In this document: positions 7,902 to 16,334 of the stretch, piece by piece
Layout: every line of letters starts with the position of its first letter
How positions within the stretch are numbered: the first letter of the stretch is position 1
Assembly: GCF_035712445.1 (NCBI RefSeq)
Contig: NZ_DASTAT010000099.1
Location: forward strand, 1 to 64,000
Reading direction: 5' to 3'
Length of the DNA: 64,000 nt
Source: Oligoflexus sp.
Lineage (GTDB): Bacteria > Bdellovibrionota_B > Oligoflexia > Oligoflexales > Oligoflexaceae
The notes under the pieces: model-generated
Databases searched by the model: none
Told to the model about the DNA's origin: nothing
The model's input: only the letters and a program-made list of their open reading frames with translations
Translations under genes and position numbers: made by a program

Positions 7902-8825
7902 CTATTCAGCGTAATATCCGAAGAAAGTGCCGCTTGTGCCATCGTTTCCATAGAGTTCGCCGCGGAATTCCCCGGCTTCCGTGTCGATGACCTTGACCGA
8001 AAACCGCCCACTTTTCCCATCCAGGGAATAGTTTCCGGACACAGACAAACCATCATCACTGTATACGACCTGACTCAGTGCGCCTTGTTTGCCGGAATCC
8101 AGGATCAGTGCACCGCGATCCTCATAAGGTTCAAAACGCAGGGGAAGCGTGTTGGTCGGGCCAATCTTCATATAGGCGCGAAAACGACGCCCCTCGAAAT
8201 AATTGACGCAGGGTTTGAACTGCCAGTCCCATGCAAGATCCACATCCTTGCGCGCCGTATCGAGTTCGATCAGGGACTGGCCGCCGCTGGCCTGCTGAAT
8301 CTTCAAAGTCAGGTCCGTGCCGAGGGTCACATAGGTGTCGTGATTCGCACAGAGAAGGAACTGAGTCTCGACCAGGTCCCCACGGCAGGTGAAGTCACCA
8401 TCACCCGACCAGGGAGCTTTTTCATTATTACGTTCCGAAAAACGGCCCGCCGGGCGGACGTCATAGGTGACGCGAATCGTGCCCTTGCTGGCTCCCTGCG
8501 GTTTGATGCTATAGGAGCCTTCCGCATAGGCCGCACGAGGAAGAAAGCGATAACCCGCAGGAATGCGAATCACTGCATCGAGTTTGCAGGTTCGTTTCAC
8601 TTCACCGGGCTGCGAGGCCTGGACGTGAAAGTCATTGAAGAAGACCCGCAGCGATTCGCCGATGATGCCCTGACCCGGATCGGAATTCGCCGAGGTTTCT
8701 GCGACATCGTAGCGAAGATCGCCGCAACCGGAATTGGATTGGATCGACTCCACGCTGGCGATCGAAGCCGAGGCCCCCTGAGAGTATCCCAAGGCAATAA
8801 GCAGAAGGGCAAAACTTTGTTTCAT
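7902..8825 (-). CDS. DUF4360-like secreted protein, copy 1 (two-domain)
   Basis: A 307-residue protein with a signal peptide ending ASA. The body matches the general pattern of DUF4360 proteins: GESLRVFFNDF, then CKLDAVIRIPAGYRFLP and a GSYSIKPQGASKGTIRV strand, with regularly placed cysteines. A second, smaller C-terminal domain carries Gly-rich strands (GALSQVVYSDDGLSVSGNYS, SGTFFGYY). It is clearly homologous end to end to the gene at 10356-11273. The function is unknown. DUF4360 members are small exported beta-sandwich-like proteins. It is the last of four related genes in a row, 11 bases downstream of copy 2. Confidence 0.7.
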   Translation of the reverse strand: MKQSFALLLIALGYSQGASASIASVESIQSNSGCGDLRYDVAETSANSDPGQGIIGESLRVFFNDFHVQASQPGEVKRTCKLDAVIRIPAGYRFLPRAAYAEGSYSIKPQGASKGTIRVTYDVRPAGRFSERNNEKAPWSGDGDFTCRGDLVETQFLLCANHDTYVTLGTDLTLKIQQASGGQSLIELDTARKDVDLAWDWQFKPCVNYFEGRRFRAYMKIGPTNTLPLRFEPYEDRGALILDSGKQGALSQVVYSDDGLSVSGNYSLDGKSGRFSVKVIDTEAGEFRGELYGNDGTSGTFFGYYAE

Positions 8826-8836
8826 GACACTATCCT

Positions 8837-9523
8837 TTAGGAATTGCAGGTCAGAGGCACAAGGCTCAGACTGTCGAGCTTGAGGTCTTCTATCCGGGAC
8901 GATGCGCGGCCATTGATGGTGGATTCCACGAAGAGCGACACGGGCCAGGTCAGATCCTCGGTGCAGCTGCTCGGAGTTTCCGGAAGCTGCGTCTTGAGTT
9001 CCATCTTTACCGGCTGGATCGGAGTCTCCGTATCCGTCTGAGCATATTCCGTCAATTCAAAATCACGACCCGCATAACGGCCAATGCTGATGCGCAGGCG
9101 GCCCGTGACATTATCTATACCGCCCTTGAGTTCACCCTGAACGTGCGCCGTCAAAGCCAGAGATGGACTGAGCGCATAGCCCTTGGGTATGGTCACGGTG
9201 CCATTCAACCGACAGTACGCCCGGAATTTGCCCTGCGCCGCATCATTGGCAAGATCTTCAAACGCCACGCGCAGGGCGCCGGTGCTCTGCGTCTCCACCT
9301 TGTAGCTTGCAGCGCAGGTGCTTTCATCAGCTTTCAGCTGCAGTTCCACCCGCTTCGGAAGTTCCGGCAGAGGATCAGGTGTAGGTTCAGGAGTCGGCGT
9401 CACGAAAGGGGCTGGCACTGTACCTGGAGCCGCATGGGAATTCTTCGCCGAGGGCTCGCAGTGAGCGGCCGAGGTCAACCCCGCCGTCAGCATGAGTCCT
9501 GTGAATGATGATCGGATGAACAT
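8837..9523 (-). CDS. DUF4360-like secreted protein, copy 2
   Basis: A 228-residue exported protein. After the signal peptide comes a Thr/Pro linker (TPTPEPTPDPLP), then a domain with the family features LRVAFEDL, YCRLNGTVTIPKGYALSPS and paired cysteines. The similarity to its neighbours is weaker than between copies 1 and 4, and there is no second C-terminal domain. It is followed after 11 bases by copy 1, so the two are probably co-transcribed. The ribosome site before its ATG is weak. Function unknown. Confidence 0.6.
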   Translation of the reverse strand: MFIRSSFTGLMLTAGLTSAAHCEPSAKNSHAAPGTVPAPFVTPTPEPTPDPLPELPKRVELQLKADESTCAASYKVETQSTGALRVAFEDLANDAAQGKFRAYCRLNGTVTIPKGYALSPSLALTAHVQGELKGGIDNVTGRLRISIGRYAGRDFELTEYAQTDTETPIQPVKMELKTQLPETPSSCTEDLTWPVSLFVESTINGRASSRIEDLKLDSLSLVPLTCNS

Positions 9524-9551
9524 GATATGGAAACCCCATCCTAGTGTGTGA

Positions 9552-9582
9552 GGAAAAGGGGCGACGACCTTCGCCCCTTTCC
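9552..9582 (-). terminator. Hairpin, possible terminator after DUF4360 copy 3
   Basis: AAAGGGGCGA and TCGCCCCTTT form an almost perfect stem around a six-base loop between copies 3 and 2. On the minus strand the stem is followed only by TTTTCC, a short T-run, so termination may be partial. Confidence 0.45.
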
Positions 9583-9590
9583 GCGGAAAA

Positions 9591-10208
9591 TCAGTGGCAG
9601 GGTTTCACTTTAATCTTACAGATCGTGTAACCCTGAGTACTGGACACGCCCTGGTCAAGATCAATCTGGGTCAGGCCCGAATCGCCCGAAGGCTGCGTGG
9701 CCGAGGCATAGACGGATGTTTCCAAGGGAATGCCTGAGGCCCCGCAGGAGCCATAGTTCTGAAGCTGATAACCAAAGATGGAACCCACGAAGTTACTGAT
9801 GTCACCGGCGGGAGCGCTGCCGTTGGCCCGCGAGAAGAAAGCGGTCTGGCGAACGGAAGGCGCATTGGCCACGCGGTGGGATACGGTCAGGCGCGCGATG
9901 CCATTTTCGGAAAGGTTATAGACGCCGTCCACAGCGAAGTCGAACACATCAATCTGATAGTTGGGAGCCACCGACAGCTTGAAATCGAGCGTACAACGGC
10001 GCTTTTGGTATTTGGCGTCGCCATCGGCGATGGCATTCATCGAGCCATCGAAGAAGGCCTTGATGTAGTATTCGCCATTTTCCTCGACGACTCGGATTTC
10101 CGATTCCTGGGCGCAGTCGTCATTCACTTTAGGTTCGCTGATGGTGAAAGGATGAGCATAAGCGGAAGCACTCAGAACCAGAGCCAAAGGAGCCAGAAAC
10201 TTTTTCAT
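9591..10208 (-). CDS. DUF4360-like secreted protein, copy 3
   Basis: A 205-residue protein with a signal peptide cleaved near AYA. The core has the family pattern: RRCTLDFKLSVAPNYQIDVFDFAVDGVYNL, where the Cys and the P-x-G/N-Y-x-I strand line up with those in the neighbours. The C-terminal third is different, with a TCGAS-type cysteine cluster (YGSCGASGIPLE, TICKIKVKPCH). Ribosome site GAGGATTTCGT. It lies between copies 2 and 4 on the same strand and is separated from copy 2 by a hairpin. Function unknown. Confidence 0.6.
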   Translation of the reverse strand: MKKFLAPLALVLSASAYAHPFTISEPKVNDDCAQESEIRVVEENGEYYIKAFFDGSMNAIADGDAKYQKRRCTLDFKLSVAPNYQIDVFDFAVDGVYNLSENGIARLTVSHRVANAPSVRQTAFFSRANGSAPAGDISNFVGSIFGYQLQNYGSCGASGIPLETSVYASATQPSGDSGLTQIDLDQGVSSTQGYTICKIKVKPCH

Positions 10209-10355
10209 ACGAAATCCTCGCTGAGGGGTTGCACTGTGCTGATGTTTTACAGCTTCATTTAACAGAACGCAGAACTTGGGATTTGTTGCAGCCGATCAAA
10301 AATTTTTTCAAAGAATTTTGTGTGTTGGGTGAAACATTGTAGCTGTTGCATAAAA

Positions 10356-11273
10356 CTAAATGTAACGCCCGTTCCAAACACCACCCTGATTCGGATTCTT
10401 GGAATCACGCCAGCTGCCCTGAAACTCTCCCGTGGACTCGTTCACCAGATAGAAACTGAAGGTTCCGCTGCTGCCGCCCGCTGACCATTTCCCCTGCACG
10501 GTGCGACCGCGATTGCTGTAGGTCACCTGCGAAAAGCTCCCGTTCAGGCCAGACGCCTGAAAGGTGCCCTGCGATCCTGAAAAACGCACAGTAGCCGGTA
10601 TGTTCTGCCCGCTATAGGCAACGTAGGTCGTCTGAAAATTCCGCTCTTCAAAGGGAATCGAGCAGGAATAGAGCTCCCAGCGCCACGAAAGGTCATGGTT
10701 CTGCCGCGAGGCATCTATTTCCATCTGCGAAAAGGTATTGCTGCTCTGATTAATACTAAGATCAATGTTCGTATGAAGGTTTACAGTCGTGTCTTCATTC
10801 GCGCAGCCGAGGATCAGCTGCTCTTCGAGTTTGGCGATGCAGTTGATATCACCCTGTCCGGTGAAGGGCGACTGATTGGAAGCTTCCGCCGTCCAGCCGT
10901 TGGGCTGAACCTCGTAGCTGACGCGAATGAAACCCTGGGTCTGGCCCTGCGGTTGCAGACTATAAGATCCCTCGGCAGCGGCCGAGACCGGGCGGAAGCG
11001 AAAGCCGGCCGGAATACGAACCGTCGCATCCAGCACGCAATTCTTATTCGCGGTGCCCGCATAGTTCGTAGACAGGAAAAAGTCATTGAAGAAGACCCGC
11101 AGGGACTCACCCTTGGAATTGGTGACCGGATTCAGTGCGGAGGTTTCCACCACGTCAAAGCTCGGATTATTGCCGCAGCCGCCATTCGAAGAGAAGGCAT
11201 CCACACGAACTTCAGCAGCCTGGGCCGCAGCTGCCGTAAAAATCAAAAGCCCCAGGGAATTTTGCAGTCGCAT
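10356..11273 (-). CDS. DUF4360-like secreted protein, copy 4 (two-domain)
   Basis: A 305-residue secreted protein that aligns along its full length with copy 1: CGNNPSFDVVETSA versus CGDLRYDVAETSA, GESLRVFFNDF in both, and RIPAGFRFRPVSAAAEGSYSLQPQG versus the matching segment of copy 1. The C-terminal domain again carries short Gly/Trp strands (GRTVQGKWSAGGSSGTFSFYLV, GEFQGSWRD). Copies 1 and 4 therefore arose by duplication. They now enclose the two shorter paralogues. The role is unknown. I infer surface or extracellular location from the signal peptide and disulfide-style cysteines. Confidence 0.7.
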   Translation of the reverse strand: MRLQNSLGLLIFTAAAAQAAEVRVDAFSSNGGCGNNPSFDVVETSALNPVTNSKGESLRVFFNDFFLSTNYAGTANKNCVLDATVRIPAGFRFRPVSAAAEGSYSLQPQGQTQGFIRVSYEVQPNGWTAEASNQSPFTGQGDINCIAKLEEQLILGCANEDTTVNLHTNIDLSINQSSNTFSQMEIDASRQNHDLSWRWELYSCSIPFEERNFQTTYVAYSGQNIPATVRFSGSQGTFQASGLNGSFSQVTYSNRGRTVQGKWSAGGSSGTFSFYLVNESTGEFQGSWRDSKNPNQGGVWNGRYI

Positions 11274-11678
11274 TATGTGTCTCTCGCATTAATGATGAAT
11301 TTCACTCAAGCATTTTTAATCTCTTCTGCGGCTTGTATAGTCCTGCAGCATGATCGTCAAGAGCTGGATTGCCTGCATGTCGAGTCTTCCGTGGAATACC
11401 GTTTTCGATGAGGTAAAAAAAATGTAGGGATTTTTTTGCAAGAAAAAGCCTCCCGCCCCGTTGAGTCCTGGGGAACTTTTACCTCAAGGCAGAATCTTTT
11501 CGCGAAATCGACCGAGCACGGTCAGCCCCCCAAATGAATTACGCAAGCCGTAAGCGGCGTTTTTGAGGTCATTGTTGTGATTTAGCTCGCTCTGCGTGAA
11601 TTGCTTAAGTTCATCCGCAAGTCGACGAAGGGGGCATCATGTCCGCACAACGGGCCTTTTCAACTGCAGGGGAGTACT
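11274..11678. other. 405-base intergenic region between divergent DUF4360 and FIST genes
   Basis: No convincing ORF was found. The region should hold both divergent promoters. The only structure I noticed is a perfect 10-base inverted repeat, TGAGGTAAAA at 11409-11418 and TTTTACCTCA at 11477-11486, which would close a 58-base loop in the leader of the FIST-kinase operon. An A/T-rich run (GGTAAAAAAAATG, GGATTTTTTTG) lies between the arms. Confidence 0.4.
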
Positions 11679-12821
11679 ATGCAAGTCTGTAATGGAGTTT
11701 CGCAACTGCGCGATGGAGCTGCAGCCGTGGCTGAGATTGTCCAGCAGTGGCCCCAAACCCAACCGAACTTTATCTTCATCTTTCATTCCACAGAGCAGAA
11801 TTCCGAAGCCGTGGCCAAGGCCATCGCGGCCCGCTTTCCGGGCGTGCCCTGCGCTGGCTGCTCCACTTCGGGCGAACACATCAACGGCACGCATTACAAC
11901 GGCAGCCTCGTGATGGCCGGTATCTGGTCGCCGGAGATCCGCTGGCAGGCCACCGTCCTTGAGAATCTTACCAGCCTGGATGAAGCCCGCGCCCGCAAGA
12001 CTGTGGATCAGATGCTGCAGAATTTCGCCTTGGATCGCGATCACATCAACCCCGACAAGCAGTTCTGCGTCACGTTCATCGACGGCCTTTCCATGAAAGA
12101 GGAGCATGTCTCGGCGGTCGTGGCCGATGCTTTGGAAGGTATTCCTCTGCTCGGCGGATCAGCCGGTGATGACCTTAAGTTCAAGGAAACCCGCATTATC
12201 GTCAACGGTCGCAGTTATTCCGCTGCGGCCGCCCTGGTCATGGCCGACAGCCAGGACGGATTCCGCATCATCAAGCATCAGCACTTCGTCAAGACCCCGC
12301 GGCAACTCGTGGTGACACGCGTGGATACCGCCCAGCGCCGCGTTTATGAACTCGACGGCATGACCGCCCTGGAAGCCTATGCGGCCGCTCTGGGCTTGCC
12401 AGCAGCCGAAGTTACGGCGGATGTGGCCTTCGTGAATCCCCTGCTCTTCCGCGTGAACAATGAGCTTTATGTCCGTTCGGTGCAGAAAATCGAAGCGGAT
12501 GGTTCGATCGTCTTCTACTGCGGTGTGGAAGAAGGAATGGTTCTTGAAATCGGCGATCACCTGGATATGACCCAGGCTCTGAGCCAGGATATTCAAGCCT
12601 TCACCTCTGGAAAGGGCCAGCCGGCTGAGTTCTTCCTCGCCTGCAACTGCATCCTGAGAGCGTTGGAAGCCGGCAAGGATAAAAATTTCGACAAGCTGGG
12701 CCAAAGCCTCCAGCATCTCAGCCGCAATATCATCGGCTTTGATACTTACGGAGAGCAGCTGAATGGACTTCATATCAACCAGACCCTGGTCGGCATCGCG
12801 TTAGGGAGGAAAGCCGCATGA
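11679..12821 (+). CDS. FIST-domain sensory protein
   Basis: A 380-residue soluble protein covering FIST_N (about 20-215) and FIST_C (about 225-360). The family features PGVPCAGCSTSGEHING and LLGGSAGDDLKF are present. FIST modules are intracellular sensory domains, usually paired with signal-transduction outputs, thought to bind small ligands. The frame starts at 11601, but AGGGGAG directly before the ATG at 11679 decides the start and leaves the domain complete. Its stop overlaps the next gene by four bases (ATGA), so the FIST protein and the kinase are translationally coupled and likely form a sensor-kinase pair. No transmembrane segment. Confidence 0.85.
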   Translation: MQVCNGVSQLRDGAAAVAEIVQQWPQTQPNFIFIFHSTEQNSEAVAKAIAARFPGVPCAGCSTSGEHINGTHYNGSLVMAGIWSPEIRWQATVLENLTSLDEARARKTVDQMLQNFALDRDHINPDKQFCVTFIDGLSMKEEHVSAVVADALEGIPLLGGSAGDDLKFKETRIIVNGRSYSAAAALVMADSQDGFRIIKHQHFVKTPRQLVVTRVDTAQRRVYELDGMTALEAYAAALGLPAAEVTADVAFVNPLLFRVNNELYVRSVQKIEADGSIVFYCGVEEGMVLEIGDHLDMTQALSQDIQAFTSGKGQPAEFFLACNCILRALEAGKDKNFDKLGQSLQHLSRNIIGFDTYGEQLNGLHINQTLVGIALGRKAA

Positions 12822-14452
12822 GCCAGCCCAAAGATACAGCAGCCTGGCAAAAACGAGCGGAGGCTGCCGAGAAGACCGTCAACATTCTGAAAAGCAAGGT
12901 CATCGAACTCTATAACGCGGGAGCACAGTCAGTCATCCATCGGCAGATGGAGAAAGCCAAACAGCGGGACGAGGAAAACCGCCGCAAACGCGAAATCATG
13001 GAAGTTCGAAACCAGGAGCTGAAAAAATATTCGGAGAACCTGGAGCAGCAGGTCGAAGCCCGAACCGAAACGATCAAGACCATCCTGAATCACGTGACCT
13101 TCGGCTTTCTCGTCGTCGATCGCAACCTTGTCATCAATGATGAATTCACCAAATCATGCCAGACCCTCTTTGGCCAGCCGAAGCTGGGAGGTCTGACGAT
13201 CTTCCAGGCCCTGAAGATGACCAAGCGCACGGCCGAGCATTATGCGCTGTGCATGGATCAGGTTTTTGAAGACATCATGCCCACCAGCGTGACCCTGAGC
13301 CAGTTGCCGGAACGATTTGAAATCAATGGGCGCATCCTGCGTTGCGAAGCCAGCGTGATCCGCAAGAATGGGAATGTCGATCGCATCCTCTACACCATCA
13401 GCGATATCAGTCAGCTGGAAGCCGCCCAGCGTGAAGCGCAGATCAACCGCATCCTGGTCGGTATCCTGCGGCGGAAGGAAGGTTTTCAGGAGTTCATGAC
13501 CGAAGTCAAAGATCAGCTGAAGGAAGCCCGTGAGCAAACCCAATCGAAAAACCAGGAGGGCGTGCGCCGCATTCTCCATACGCTGAAGGGCAACGCCGCA
13601 TCATGGGGACTGACGGATATTGCCGCTCAGATCCATGGCATCGAAGATGAGCCTTTGATCACATCCAAACTTGTGCAGAATGTGGAAGACGGTTTCCGTA
13701 CTTTCATCGACACCCATGCTCAGATCATTGGCTTCGAGTACGCGGGTCTGCATGAACTCAACTTCGAAGTCAGCTCCTCGCAGTTTGACCGCCTGAAAAC
13801 CATTATCTCGGACCTGCCGGGCAACCAGGCCTCCCAGCTGCAAAACTGGACGGCCGTCGTTTTGCAGAAGCCGGCGTCCCTGCTGCTCGGGCCGATCGAT
13901 GAATTCGTCGCGAAGCTTTCCTATCGTCTGGGCAAAGAGGTGAAATTCCTCACCAAGGGACTCGACACCCTGGTGGATGTGGACACCATGCGCGGCGTTC
14001 TGCAAAGCATCATGCACCTGATTCGAAATTCCATCGACCACGGCATCGAAGAACAGAGTTTGCGCGGCCGGAAAAATGCCACGGGCCTCATTGAATTTGC
14101 CATAGCCCGCAACGAAAGCTTTTACACGGTGACGGTGAAGGACGATGGTCGGGGCATCGATATCGAGAAGCTGAAAAAGAAAGCTGTAGCCCTGGGGCTG
14201 AAAACGCAGAAGGAAATAGACAGCATGAATCGGCAGGAGCAGCTCGACCTTGTGTTCCTGGATGGTCTGTCGAGCGCTGACACCACAACCGAAATCTCGG
14301 GACGCGGCGTCGGCATGTCGTCGATCCTGGCTGCCGTGCGGCGGGTGAACGGCCGCTTCCAAATCGAATCCCGTCCGGGTGAAGGCAGCACCATGCGCAT
14401 TGAAATTCCGGTGCCGGAAACTCTGCGCGTGCCCATCAAAGACGTAGCGTAA
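12818..14452 (+). CDS. Soluble CheA-like kinase (coiled coil-PAS-like-HPt-HATPase)
   Basis: A 544-residue cytosolic kinase. An N-terminal coiled coil (about 1-90) is followed by a PAS-like domain (GFLVVDRNLVINDEF onward, 90-200), an HPt domain with RILHTLKGNAASWGL (phospho-accepting His254), a linker, and a CheA-type ATPase: N-box HLIRNSIDHGIE (400-411), G1 DDGRGID (442-448) and G2 SGRGVGM (494-500). There is no HisKA dimerisation box and no CheW-like P5 domain, so it is not a classical chemotaxis CheA. The FIST gene overlapping its start is the likely sensor. No receiver protein is encoded nearby. Its cytosolic core recurs in the kinases at 42878 and 49657. Confidence 0.85.
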   Translation: MSQPKDTAAWQKRAEAAEKTVNILKSKVIELYNAGAQSVIHRQMEKAKQRDEENRRKREIMEVRNQELKKYSENLEQQVEARTETIKTILNHVTFGFLVVDRNLVINDEFTKSCQTLFGQPKLGGLTIFQALKMTKRTAEHYALCMDQVFEDIMPTSVTLSQLPERFEINGRILRCEASVIRKNGNVDRILYTISDISQLEAAQREAQINRILVGILRRKEGFQEFMTEVKDQLKEAREQTQSKNQEGVRRILHTLKGNAASWGLTDIAAQIHGIEDEPLITSKLVQNVEDGFRTFIDTHAQIIGFEYAGLHELNFEVSSSQFDRLKTIISDLPGNQASQLQNWTAVVLQKPASLLLGPIDEFVAKLSYRLGKEVKFLTKGLDTLVDVDTMRGVLQSIMHLIRNSIDHGIEEQSLRGRKNATGLIEFAIARNESFYTVTVKDDGRGIDIEKLKKKAVALGLKTQKEIDSMNRQEQLDLVFLDGLSSADTTTEISGRGVGMSSILAAVRRVNGRFQIESRPGEGSTMRIEIPVPETLRVPIKDVA

Positions 14453-14461
14453 TCCTAATAA

Positions 14462-14482
14462 CCCCGATGCGTGGCATCGGGG
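14462..14482. other. Perfect hairpin between convergent genes
   Basis: CCCCGATGC and GCATCGGGG form a nine-base stem around GTG, directly between the stops of the kinase and the fasciclin gene. There is no T-run on either side, so a rho-independent terminator is not supported. It may mark the 3' end of one or both transcripts. Confidence 0.4.
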
Positions 14483-14498
14483 TCCCCATTCGACAAAA

Positions 14499-15416
14499 TC
14501 ACTCAGGGATCAAAACGGTATCAATCACGTGGATGATACCGTTTGAGGCTTTGATGTCTTTGATGATCACGAGCGAATCGTTGATCTTCAGCATGCCCTT
14601 TTCAAAGCTGATCTTCACCTTCTGACCATTGGCGGTCGCCGCTTCGTTCAGCTGGCTGGCCGTGGCTGCATCCACCGCGGCACCGGCGACCACATGATAA
14701 AGAAGGATGCTGGACAGCTTTTCCTTGTCCGCGAGCAGAGCCTGGATCGTGTCGTTGCCGAGCTTGGCGAAGGCATCATCAGTGGGAGCGAAGACCGTGA
14801 AAGGGCCTTCACCTTGAAGGACGCTGACAAGGTCCGCGGCTTTCAGAGCGGCTACGAGGGTTTCAAAGCGATCATCCGCCACGGCGATCGAAACGATATC
14901 CTGGGGCTCCTGAGCGGGCGCGGGTGGCAAGAGAACACTGTCGATGACATGAATGATGCCATTGCTGGCCCGGACATTCGGACGAACGATACGGGCATCA
15001 TTGACGAAGAAACCCTTGCGACTGAAGGTGAAGTCCACCGCGGCTCCATTCACCGTTTTGGCTTCACCCGCCCTAAGGGCCTGACGCAGGGAAACATTCC
15101 CAGGCACGACGTGATACAGAAGAATGCTCTTCAATTGATCGGGGTTGGCCAGCAGCTGATTCAGCGCGGCCTGGCCGAGTTTGGCAAAGGCGGCATCGGT
15201 CGGTGCAAGGACGGTGAAAGGTCCATCGCCTTCCAAAGTCGCGATAAGATCCGTGGCCTGAAGTGCCGCCGCCAGAGTCTTGAACGATCCCTGCTGGCCC
15301 AAAGTCGTGACAAGGTCACCGCGCTGCGCGGCAGCATGCGCCGGAGCTGGTGCTGCCTGTGCTGCGCTCATCCAAAAACCCAAGCCAATGGTCATAAACA
15401 GAGTCTTCAGTTTCAT
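14499..15416 (-). CDS. Secreted protein with two fasciclin (FAS1) domains
   Basis: A 305-residue exported protein. The signal peptide (cleaved near AQA) is followed by two FAS1 domains, about 35-165 and 172-303. Each shows the family motifs FTVLAPTDAAFAKLG / FTVFAPTDDAFAKLG and SILLYHVVPG / SILLYHVVAG, and ends in NGIIHVIDSVLLP / NGIIHVIDTVLIP. FAS1 proteins mediate adhesion or bind hydrophobic ligands in the periplasm or at the surface. The frame extends to 15488, but AAAGGG before the ATG at 15416 and the signal peptide fix the start there. It is monocistronic by layout. Confidence 0.9.
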   Translation of the reverse strand: MKLKTLFMTIGLGFWMSAAQAAPAPAHAAAQRGDLVTTLGQQGSFKTLAAALQATDLIATLEGDGPFTVLAPTDAAFAKLGQAALNQLLANPDQLKSILLYHVVPGNVSLRQALRAGEAKTVNGAAVDFTFSRKGFFVNDARIVRPNVRASNGIIHVIDSVLLPPAPAQEPQDIVSIAVADDRFETLVAALKAADLVSVLQGEGPFTVFAPTDDAFAKLGNDTIQALLADKEKLSSILLYHVVAGAAVDAATASQLNEAATANGQKVKISFEKGMLKINDSLVIIKDIKASNGIIHVIDTVLIPE

Positions 15417-15635
15417 TGCATAACCCTTTATTGAACAATGTTGAAAGACATCTGAAAGGTTTATCATCGGATTTTCGCAACTTGACAATACGCAGTTTGA
15501 ATTATTTCTGTGGAAAGCCTTGAGGAGTGAGCTTTGAAAAATTCACGCGATGCCGGTCGACAGAACTGTCGCTCGGTGTTGCTCAACACTGCATAGTTAT
15601 GTAGGAGATTGCACAGGTTGGAAAGGGAATGCAGG

Positions 15636-15660
15636 TAAAAGAAAGGGGCGTTGCCGCCCC
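15636..15660 (-). terminator. Rho-independent terminator after the 15672-16310 gene
   Basis: On the minus strand GGGGCG-GCAA-CGCCCC forms a tight stem with a GNRA-type tetraloop, immediately followed by TTTCTTTT. It lies 11 bases beyond the stop of the lipoprotein gene. Confidence 0.8.
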
Positions 15661-15671
15661 GCTTCCCTTTT

Positions 15672-16310
15672 TTATTTCGCGAGTTCTGGTCGCACTGCGG
15701 AAGCGACTTCCTTTTGACCTCGGGCGCTGTTCAAGGACACGATCTGATAGTAACCGAGACCTGGCAATTCCTGCTTCACGAAAGTCCCTTCCAGGTTTTC
15801 TGTAGTCAGAGGAATCATGCCCGCCTTCCAGCTATTGTCCACATAGATCACGTAGACGAGAACGAGTTTGCTCGTCCCGGTATCGGCAAGAGCCAGCTCA
15901 TCCAAAGGCAAGGGCAGCTGAATGGTGAGGGCGTTGCCCAAGACCGGCGGCGTTCCTGAAACGGGTCCTGCATAAACGGGTGCTGTGGCTGGAAGGCCAT
16001 CCGTCACGCCCAGTTCCGTAAGCACGGAGGTGCTTTTATCAGAGGCTTTGCCGAGTGCAAGTTCCGTGGAAACAGCCAGGGCTCCTGGTGGAAAGGTCAC
16101 GGCTGAATCAGCAATCTCGGAGTTGGCGCTCGACACCATGATCTGATCGGCGGTGGCGGTGGAACTGATCGTGCCTGTGACCACTCCGTTCGATTCGGCA
16201 ACAGTGATATTGCTGGTCAGTCGTGTCGTTTCCAGGTCATCAATTTGACTTTCACAGGCCGCAAGAAGCATCGAGGTAAAAGCAACGGCCAGAAAATATT
16301 TTTTTCTCAT
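15672..16310 (-). CDS. Lipoprotein of unknown function
   Basis: A 212-residue lipoprotein with a canonical lipobox (LLAAC) after a short basic start. The mature part has no motif I recognise. It is rich in Ser/Thr/Ala in the first half (VVTGTISSTATADQIMVSS) and ends with beta-strand-like segments (SKLVLVYVIYVDNSW). The ATG at 16310 follows AAAGGATC. The upstream outer-membrane-protein gene is on the same strand and ends 24 bases before this start, so the two probably form an operon closed by the terminator at 15636-15660. Confidence 0.65.
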   Translation of the reverse strand: MRKKYFLAVAFTSMLLAACESQIDDLETTRLTSNITVAESNGVVTGTISSTATADQIMVSSANSEIADSAVTFPPGALAVSTELALGKASDKSTSVLTELGVTDGLPATAPVYAGPVSGTPPVLGNALTIQLPLPLDELALADTGTSKLVLVYVIYVDNSWKAGMIPLTTENLEGTFVKQELPGLGYYQIVSLNSARGQKEVASAVRPELAK

Positions 16311-16334
16311 GGGATATGATCCTTTGGTTTGCAA

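Noticed and set aside
7791..8840. 349-codon plus-strand frame opposite DUF4360 copy 1
   Set aside because: The minus-strand product has a signal peptide and a full-length paralogue at 10356-11273, which proves the coding strand.
12818..14452. Classical chemotaxis CheA and hence a chemotaxis operon
   Set aside because: No CheW-like P5 domain is present, and no cheW, cheY, cheR, cheB or receptor gene is adjacent.
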